Shown here: in pieces, positions 57,870 to 64,000 of the stretch
How positions within the stretch are numbered: the stretch's first letter is position 1
Layout: each line of letters starts with the position of its first letter
NCBI GenBank assembly: GCA_033980235.1
Contig: CM067070.1
Location: 9,936,195 to 10,000,194, forward strand
Direction of reading: 5' to 3'
Length of the DNA stretch: 64,000 nt
Source: Diadema setosum
Lineage: Eukaryota > Echinodermata > Echinoidea > Diadematoida > Diadematidae
The notes under the pieces: generated by a model
Told to the model about the DNA's origin: nothing
Database searches by the model: none
Seen by the model: only the letters and a program-made list of their open reading frames with translations
Position numbers and translations under genes: made by a program

Positions 57870-60800
57870 CTGAAAAAAAAAAAAATTAAGTGTCAGAGAA
57901 AAAACAATGTCAGCATTTTTGTTGACATGGCTACCATATATTGTCAATTGGGTGATAAAAGTCTCTCAAACTTGGTGAAAATCACATTTGCGAAAACTCA
58001 TTAGACAATCAGTAGAGTGACATTTTGTTCATGTGCAACCTTCCTCAACCCCATAATGAAGGCCACAACAGCATGTCAAAGGAAAGGCAATCGCATTTGT
58101 TTTTGCGCCTTGGCTGCCATGCTTCTTTTGTTGTTTTTATTGTTCTCCTAAACATCTAATGTTTTTGATAAGCAAGGTTTTGTTGCCCCAACAGTGATAT
58201 AATCCATTATTGTTCCCTACCGCTTTTTCACGAAACCCTAACCTAGCACACAGCACTGCAGTCAACACGTAGGAAAATAATTCATCTTGATGCTCTTGCA
58301 TTGTATCATTTTTATCATGAAAACTGGTCTACAACAACCAAACGCAACCAACCAATTTTAATGTGCACCTGCGGCAATCATGCCTGCCTGTCCCATGCCT
58401 CATCAGTCACCTTCCAGCCTGCAGCAGACATGGACTTCCTTCATCATCCATATAGTCACATGTTCATGAAAAAAGGCCAAACACATGAACAGGTGCATAA
58501 CAGTATATTTTCAAACAATGTTTGACAATGCACTGATATCACACCATGTTTCATGGGATAGCAGAAGATTATTTTTACTGTTATTTCTTTGCTTAGATTT
58601 CTTCACGCAGCAAAATACTCTTTTGGTCAGACTTCACAGCTGTCTAAAAGGGAATCCAAACCCAAAGAGCAATGTGGATTGAGTGAAAGCAGCAACATTA
58701 GCAGAACACATCAGTGAAAGTTTGAGGAAAATTGGACAAATCGATGCAGAAGATATGAATTTTTAAATTTTTGGTGTTGGAACCACTGGATGAGGAGACT
58801 ACTAGAGGTTATGACATACAGTGTATGTGTGGACAACAATATAACAAATATATAAAGAAAATTCCACAAAAATTCACTTTTCTAGTTATACTGAAGGAGC
58901 ACTTGACTAACTGCTTTCACAAATCAAGAGGAATAATTGCTACCCTTAACATGTATGTCTTGTGTCAAGTTGATGGAATGTGTAATTTTCCTGAAAAGTG
59001 AATTTTTGTAGAATTCCCTTCACCAAAACTTTAAAAATTCATAACTTCGGCATCAATTGCCCGATTTTCCTCAAACTTTCACTGATGTGTTCTACTAATC
59101 TTGCTGCTTTCACTAAAGCCACATTGCTCTTTGGGACAGGGGGGCTGCTTTTTTTTCCCAATAAATAAAAAAAAAATGTCAGGAACCCTTCCAATATCTG
59201 CAATCATACAACACAACAAAAGAGCTCTCCTTTAAAAGCAAGCAGAGTTCAAAGGGACTTTGGTCATACCTTCATTGCAGTGAAGATCATTCAGCTCGGT
59301 CTTGAACCCGACAAGGTCGCTGTACTCCTCACTGTAGAAAACCATGAGTTCCATACCCGGCTCAATGACTTTTGTGACCCGGAAGTAGATATCTCCGAGG
59401 ACCTGGACAGCTTCTAGGTTCTGCTCGTCCGTGTTCCGGGCACATTGGATGTAGGCCAAGGAACTGGAGTGGTTCTTCCCTTTTCCGTCTACATAGAGGA
59501 ACACTTTCCCTGTCAGGCAAAGCTATAGCATGGTGTGAAAGACAACAGGAAAACACTAAATTTGTGTTAACTGCAAAGTTGTATCTGTCTGATACGGTGT
59601 GGAGAGTAAAACTGCAACAAAGGTTTTTTCTGATGGAACCCTGCGACTGTCATAGAGCAGAGCTCTTGTGTTGCCATGTGTTGTGAACTTGTGTTACAAA
59701 CCCAGCAAGAGCAGATTTGTTCACCCTCTTTTGTTCTCCTTTTTTGTTTTTGTGTTTGGGCTACCACTCTAAATGTCTCAAATATCAATATTTAGTTACA
59801 CTACATAATATGAAGAAAAGTGAAATGATGGACTGACAAAGTTGCAATATCACATTCCACTAATCAATTCTCTTTCCCCGAGATGATAATTTGTGACCCG
59901 CTACAACAAAAGGATCCGAAAGTCGGGGGAGGACAATTTTCTGAAAATGGCATGATATTATTCCCTTACTCTTCTACTTTAATTTCATATATAGCACAAC
60001 TCATAAAAGTACTCGGTTGCGGAGATATCAAAGATTTTAGCAGCGCATGTCAAGTGGTTGAGGAAATCAGAGTTTCGAGAAAAACACTTTCAAAGTTGTC
60101 CTTCCGACGCTATCATGGTCACGGCGAGGCAAGACAGTGTTCACGGCTTGACAATAGAAGGTATGCTCCTAGCGACCTCCGCCGAGTTCAGTCAAGCTTA
60201 GCGCCAGCGGTCTACGCACAACCAATCGGTAATCAGGTTGCCACGCACTGACCAATAAGATCACTCCCTCGTTGCTAGGGGGTCAATTCCACCGAAAGGT
60301 TGCATTTTATGAAAATCAAACTATTGAGTATAGATGACTAATGAAGCTTAATTAGATGATCTGGTATTGTTTACTCAAAGCAGCCTTTCACAACGGATAT
60401 TTTGATACCTCATTTGTGAACATCGGTGAACGTGGAGAGGAGTTATGTCCGAAAAACCTTCATTTTTCATGAAAATTGCCAATTTTTGCAGAAATTATGT
60501 ATCATTTCTGATACACTATCATGACCATAATACAGCTTGTGTAATTCTCAGATGGCTTATTTTCTGAATGTTCTTTGGTCATAGATTGGTTTTATGATGT
60601 TCTAGAATTTGTTCCGGCATCAGTAAATATTATTCTCTCAATCTCAAAATGTGGTAGTTGATAGCGTCCCATAAGTCACGTTTTTGTGTCCCATCAGTCA
60701 CACTGGTTTTCCTTATCCTGCTACTGTACCAATGAGTAGATATTCATACCACTTGGCTCAGGGTAAGCACCAACTCTTTGCTACATTCAGGAAAGAAAAT

Positions 60801-63492
60801 ATCTTTCCAGAGACTCTGTGTGTAAGAATATTTTAGAACTTACTTTCCCATGTGAAAAACGGTGGTCCTCAGATGTCCCATAAGTCACGACAGCAAGTTT
60901 TCGTTGCTGTATGTAATGCAATGATACTTTTCAAACTACATTGTAAGTATGGTGTTTTCATAAACTGTGATATGATAGATCTAACCATGAACTGAGAAAA
61001 ATGCATTTGATGCAACTATTTTCTCAAAATACTGGTTTGAAATTGCCGAAAATTGTCACTTTGTCCCATAAGTCACAATGGAATTGACCAGGGGTGGAGT
61101 CTAGCTGTGGCGCTAAATCCAAATCTTCGGACACGTTTCTCTTACATTGAAAGTCTGAAAATCATGGCCCAGAAAAACGCTGATTTCTTGCCTTTCCTTT
61201 GATCATTTAGCTTCGAAATTTCGGCAGATTACGGACAAAACATTAGACTACAAAATTATGCCAAAAACAGAAATCCGATTGTTTTGACCAATTTTGATGA
61301 TGTGACTTCAGACTCGATTTTCTCTGCTCAGCCGTCATCGACTTTAGGATCCTTTTGTTGTAGCGGGTCACATTTAGCCTTGACACTATATCCGTTCAAC
61401 GTTCTGACTTGATTTTTTTCATTTACTTATAATTTCAAGAAAATACCTGCTGAATTCTACTACACCGGACGCTGTTCACAGCACACGCAGAAAGGCTTTT
61501 GAGTTTGGCACGTAAGTGTAGAAGCCACCGGTGGCCATTTTTGAAACTCAAATTCCCACCACAGTAATCTCCACCCTACCCATGCATTCTCCACAACTCG
61601 CTATGGGGTTCACAACAAAGTTGCTGCATGCCCTTCTATACCATGGTCTACACCACATAAACTATAGTGAGTGGGGCTAGCACATTCACTTCTTGGTATG
61701 AGAGTCTAAAAATAGCGAACGCCAGCTTCAATGCACTGTCCATTGCATAGTAGAATTCAGTGAAAATACCTAGTTGTACCCTTTGACATTTGACCTTACC
61801 TCCCATGTAGACTCCTTAGTGGAACCATTCTCTTCATCCAGGAGGTCGCCCTCATAGGGACCGAACAAAACTCCTTTCTCAATCCGCTTCCTAGCTTTCA
61901 CACCAGAGATATTTTCCTTCTCCTCTCCAGAATATTTGAAGGACAGACAGTCTGGCAGGACAGGGATGAGTTCGTGTCCTGCCTTCTCAGACTGAGTCTG
62001 CCCAACGAGGGCGCTGCGACGAGGTATGGAGACCTGCTGTAAAACGGTCATGGCTCTCTTCTGTGCGAGAGGAGGTGTGCTGCTTTGAAAGGCAGGTAAA
62101 GTGGTGTAATGGGAAGAGGCCAAAGAATCTGGGATGACCGCAGCACTCTGCTGGGATGCAGAAGAATCATCGGGCCTTAAGGCATCCCCATGTCTCACAG
62201 GGGCTTGTGCTGTGGAGCTTTGTGGGGAGTTTCGTCTCTCACTCGTAGGCGAAGTGTCTGCTGCTGGAGCTATGGCCTGATTGACCATGCTTCCTTGAGT
62301 CTGGAGGAGTGACACGGCTGAACGAGTAGCTGTGGATTGACTGTCCAAGAAAGGTCTCCTGAGTGAGGGGGACTCTGCGTCCTGATGCTCGCGCTCTGTG
62401 GCCTGAGGATGATTTGTGGTAGGTTCCAGGACCCGGTCCCCGGGATCCCTGAGCTGACTTTGACCCCGATTGCCGTTGACAGGAGGAAAACAGGTCAGAG
62501 TTGTCTGCTGGAGTAAAGTGAGCTGTTGAACGCCGGGAGAAAAGTTTAGTGGTTCATCACCACGAGGTGGCAGAGACAGGTTGGGAGTGGGCAGCACTGG
62601 AGTCGGACCTACATGTATGGAACAGAAAGTTAAGAATGATCAACTAAGCAGTAATCTCCTCCATTTTTTTTTTGAAATCTTTTAACTGAATACCAACCAC
62701 TCTCCTATGAAATTATACAAGAAATATAGGGTTAATACAAGGCAGGTCAGAGTTGCACCTACTATGAAATCAGAGCACAAAGTATCATCAGGTAAGAAAC
62801 AAACTACAAATTTCTCATTTTGTTGTTGTTGTTTTCTTATTAAACGCGCAAACACTCGTTATCAGAGTTTGCATAAAAAGTGAGAACTTGAAAAGAGAAT
62901 GTCAAAAACATTAATCTGTTGAAGAAGAGTTCCAGAGTATACATCTGCAGGAGTCTATGCGAAATGAGCACTGCAGCAAAAGTAGCTCGTCTTCAACGGC
63001 TTCACAAACAGAGATTCAAGTTAATCAGATATGGCTCTGAAGAAAATTGTATTATAAAGAAATCATATCATGCACATACCATATATGTATATACACGTGT
63101 ACATATCAATAAATTGATATTCATATCATATTAAGGGAGACATGAAAAGCATCTTTGAACTACTTACGTAAGATGTGCATTTCAAAATAAGATGCTTTAA
63201 AATAGGGAAGCTGACCTGGAAAGATTGACCTCAGAGTGGACTGGGCAGAGTGGCTGGTGGCAAAGTCACCCTGACCCCTCACTTCTCCATGCTCCATCAT
63301 AAAAGGGGCCTGCAGGGGCACTGGCAGCAGGTTAGGGTGGAAGGGAACTTGTTGTGGGTAGTGCTGCACGTGGTGTGGATGTTGTGGCCGAGGTGCAGAC
63401 TGGAATTGTGTGTGGTGCCCACGTTGCGGAGGAGGGTTATGCTCCTGGCTGTAGTAGCCTGGGCAGCGGTTGTCTCTGAAGCTTGGATCCAT
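56320..63492 (-). CDS. PRDM-family PR/SET and C2H2 zinc-finger protein
   Basis: Minus-strand exons: 63492-63168, 62608-61800, 59509-59270, 57869-56320. Order: a Pro/His/Gln-rich disordered N-terminus, PR/SET domain (FGPYEGD, then YVDGKGK, IQCARN, NLEAV, IEPGMELMVFY), then 12 C2H2 fingers. PRDM proteins are nuclear sequence-specific regulators; some methylate histones. No KRAB or SSXRD precedes the PR domain, and the fingers are diverse rather than a homogeneous array, so it is not PRDM9-like. Which PRDM subfamily is unclear. Phases agree except between 61800 (phase 0) and 59509 (needs phase 1), so a micro-exon of about 4-8 codons in the PR domain is probably missing from this model. Upstream of the ATG at 63492-63490 the genomic frame has a stop, but an extra 5' exon is possible. 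Confidence 0.88.
57870..59269. other. PRDM intron before the last exon
   Basis: Contains a partial MITE (58040-58205) and the fold-back at 58660-59135; no further exon recognised. Confidence 0.6.
58660..59135. mobile_element. Fold-back MITE, same family as 54243
   Basis: CCCAAAGAGCAATGTGGATT ... GCCACATTGCTCTTTGGG with AAAGTTTGAGGAAAATTGG inverted on the right. Confidence 0.85.
59270..59509 (-). CDS. PRDM exon 3: second half of PR domain
   Basis: The acceptor is CTGACAG/GG and the donor GAAG/GTATGA; phase 1 in and out. The peptide KVFLYVDGKGKNHSSSLAYI continues with QCARNTDEQNLEAV and IEPGMELMVFYSEEYSDLVG, which aligns well with the PR domain core (YVDGKD, YVNCARDDEEQNL, IxPGxELLVWYGxEY). 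The Tyr before SEEY is present. The residues joining it to exon 2 are not located. Confidence 0.9.
59893..61371. mobile_element. 1.5 kb element with long inverted ends, host of a nested element
   Basis: Inverted ends of about 33 bp starting GTGACCCGCTACAACAAAAG, one mismatch, flanked by ATTT at 59889-59892 and 61372-61375. A second element occupies 60281-61089. It lies in the PRDM intron that interrupts the PR domain. The left arm has a 122-codon frame with no recognised family. Confidence 0.85.
60281..61089. mobile_element. Element with GTCCCATAAGTCAC array, nested
   Basis: Ends GGTCAATTCCA ... TGGAATTGACC flanked by AGGG (60277-60280 and 61090-61093). GTCCCATAAGTCAC occurs at 60666, 60875 and 61063, with the variant GTCCCATCAGTCAC at 60688. 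The last copy sits beside the right end. Same design as the element at 19111-21918. Confidence 0.8.
61372..61799. other. Part of PRDM intron, possible micro-exon region
   Basis: Between the nested transposon and exon 2. Inverted GAATTCTACT/AGTAGAATTC words near 61455 and 61750 suggest another small fold-back. The missing piece of the PR domain should lie here or at 59530-59888, but none could be picked with confidence. Confidence 0.4.
61800..62608 (-). CDS. PRDM exon 2: linker and first half of PR domain
   Basis: The acceptor is ATGTAG/GTCCG and the donor GGGAG/GTAAGG; phase 1 in, phase 0 out. The first 200 residues are Ser/Thr/Gln/Pro-rich linker. The end reads LPDCLSFKYSG, IEKGVLFGPYEGDLLDEENG and STWE, the typical opening of a PR domain (xGVxFGPYEG). 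Confidence 0.88.
63168..63492 (-). CDS. PRDM exon 1 (visible): disordered N-terminus
   Basis: Starts at ATG (MDPSFRDNRCPGYY); the donor is CTTAC/GTAAGT; leaves in phase 1. The peptide is rich in Pro, His and Gln (PPPQRGHHTQF, HPHHVQHYPQQ) and has no recognisable fold. An in-frame TGA lies 24 bases upstream of the ATG, after which a possible acceptor (GACACAG) also occurs, so either this is the first coding exon or the start lies further upstream. Confidence 0.7.
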
Positions 63493-63711
63493 CACCAAGT
63501 ATCGTCTGCTGCTGTGTCAAACCTGCAACTGACTGTGTATAAAGTCAAGACCATTACATGTACTGGTAAAGAACCAGCATTAAGGTGCGACCTCCTGTGC
63601 CAAAATTCGACAATGCGCAAAAGCACAAGGAGGTTTTACATGGTAGCTGGCAGTCAAATTTTTGATGGTGTTATGGTTGAAATATGGACGGTTTGCTACA
63701 CTTGACTTCCG

Positions 63712-63803
63712 TAACCCGTTGAAGACAGTCCTATTTATACTCGGGAAGGGGTTAATGGGAAATGTGTCTTGTAGCAATATCAGTCTGTCTTCAACAGGCT
63801 AAC
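63712..63803. mobile_element. TTAACCC-end MITE, diverged copy
   Basis: TAACCCGTTGAAGACAGTCC ... GTCTTCAACAGGCTAA; same family as 30248-30339. Upstream of the visible PRDM start. Confidence 0.65.
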
Positions 63804-64000
63804 AAACCAGTAAAACATGTTAATGAACCTGTCTGTATTAATGACCATCTGCCTAGATAAAGATCACCTTTACTGCTCTCTTGTGGGGTTTTTGAACACT
63901 ATTACATTGCTACAAAGTTTGTTTGTTTTTTCGACTGCCATAACATAAAGATCACACTGGTGTTTAGATCTCCTTCATGCCAACAGCAGTAAGGCTATGG

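Noticed and set aside
61770..61799. Read-through after STWE (VRSNVKGYN) as coding
   Set aside because: A consensus donor GTAAGG precedes it, and no later GT in this stretch gives the phase needed by exon 3.

Overview
The window is animal nuclear DNA: split genes with GT-AG introns, vertebrate-type domain architectures, very abundant microsatellites and many short inverted-repeat transposons. The two recognisable genes are metazoan. The repeat complement (fold-back MITEs, tRNA-derived SINEs, and long dispersed repeats beginning AGCTCACCTGAGC or TATGCCTCCGCTACG) fits a marine invertebrate deuterostome, most likely an echinoderm. That placement is an inference from repeat style and is only moderately certain; the species cannot be read from the sequence. 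Layout: 1-22878 carries no confidently identified gene and is dominated by AT-rich sequence and transposons, including a 2.8 kb element at 19111-21918 with nine exact copies of one 14-mer. Ten plus-strand exons between 22879 and 41134 encode 594 continuous residues of a UBASH3/STS (TULA) family protein: a 2H-phosphoesterase-like domain with both HxTx motifs, an SH3 domain and a C-terminal histidine-phosphatase domain. All ten exons join in phase. The N-terminal UBA-coding exon or exons were not found. 41135-56319 is intergenic and packed with repeats. On the minus strand, 63492 down to 56320 encodes a PRDM-family zinc-finger regulator: a Pro/His/Gln-rich N-terminus, a PR/SET domain split over two exons, and 12 C2H2 fingers in one large last exon. 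The two genes are tail to tail, with stop codons about 15.2 kb apart. No operon-like or functional linkage between them is apparent. The most notable features are mobile-element structures and their effects on the genes. (1) Two elements of one apparently related family have GGKCAATTCC ends, 4-bp target duplications and internal iterations of an element-specific 14-mer. (2) A 147-bp tandem duplication has copied the 3' splice site and the catalytic-His codons of the last UBASH3 exon, and the extended reading frame stays open. (3) A minisatellite has amplified a UBASH3 5' splice site. (4) A 366-bp tRNA-containing element has LTR-like direct repeats and a 21-bp target duplication. (5) A 2.4 kb nested fold-back element begins about 45 bp past the PRDM stop codon. 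All coordinates come from manual reading; no alignment or database search was possible.
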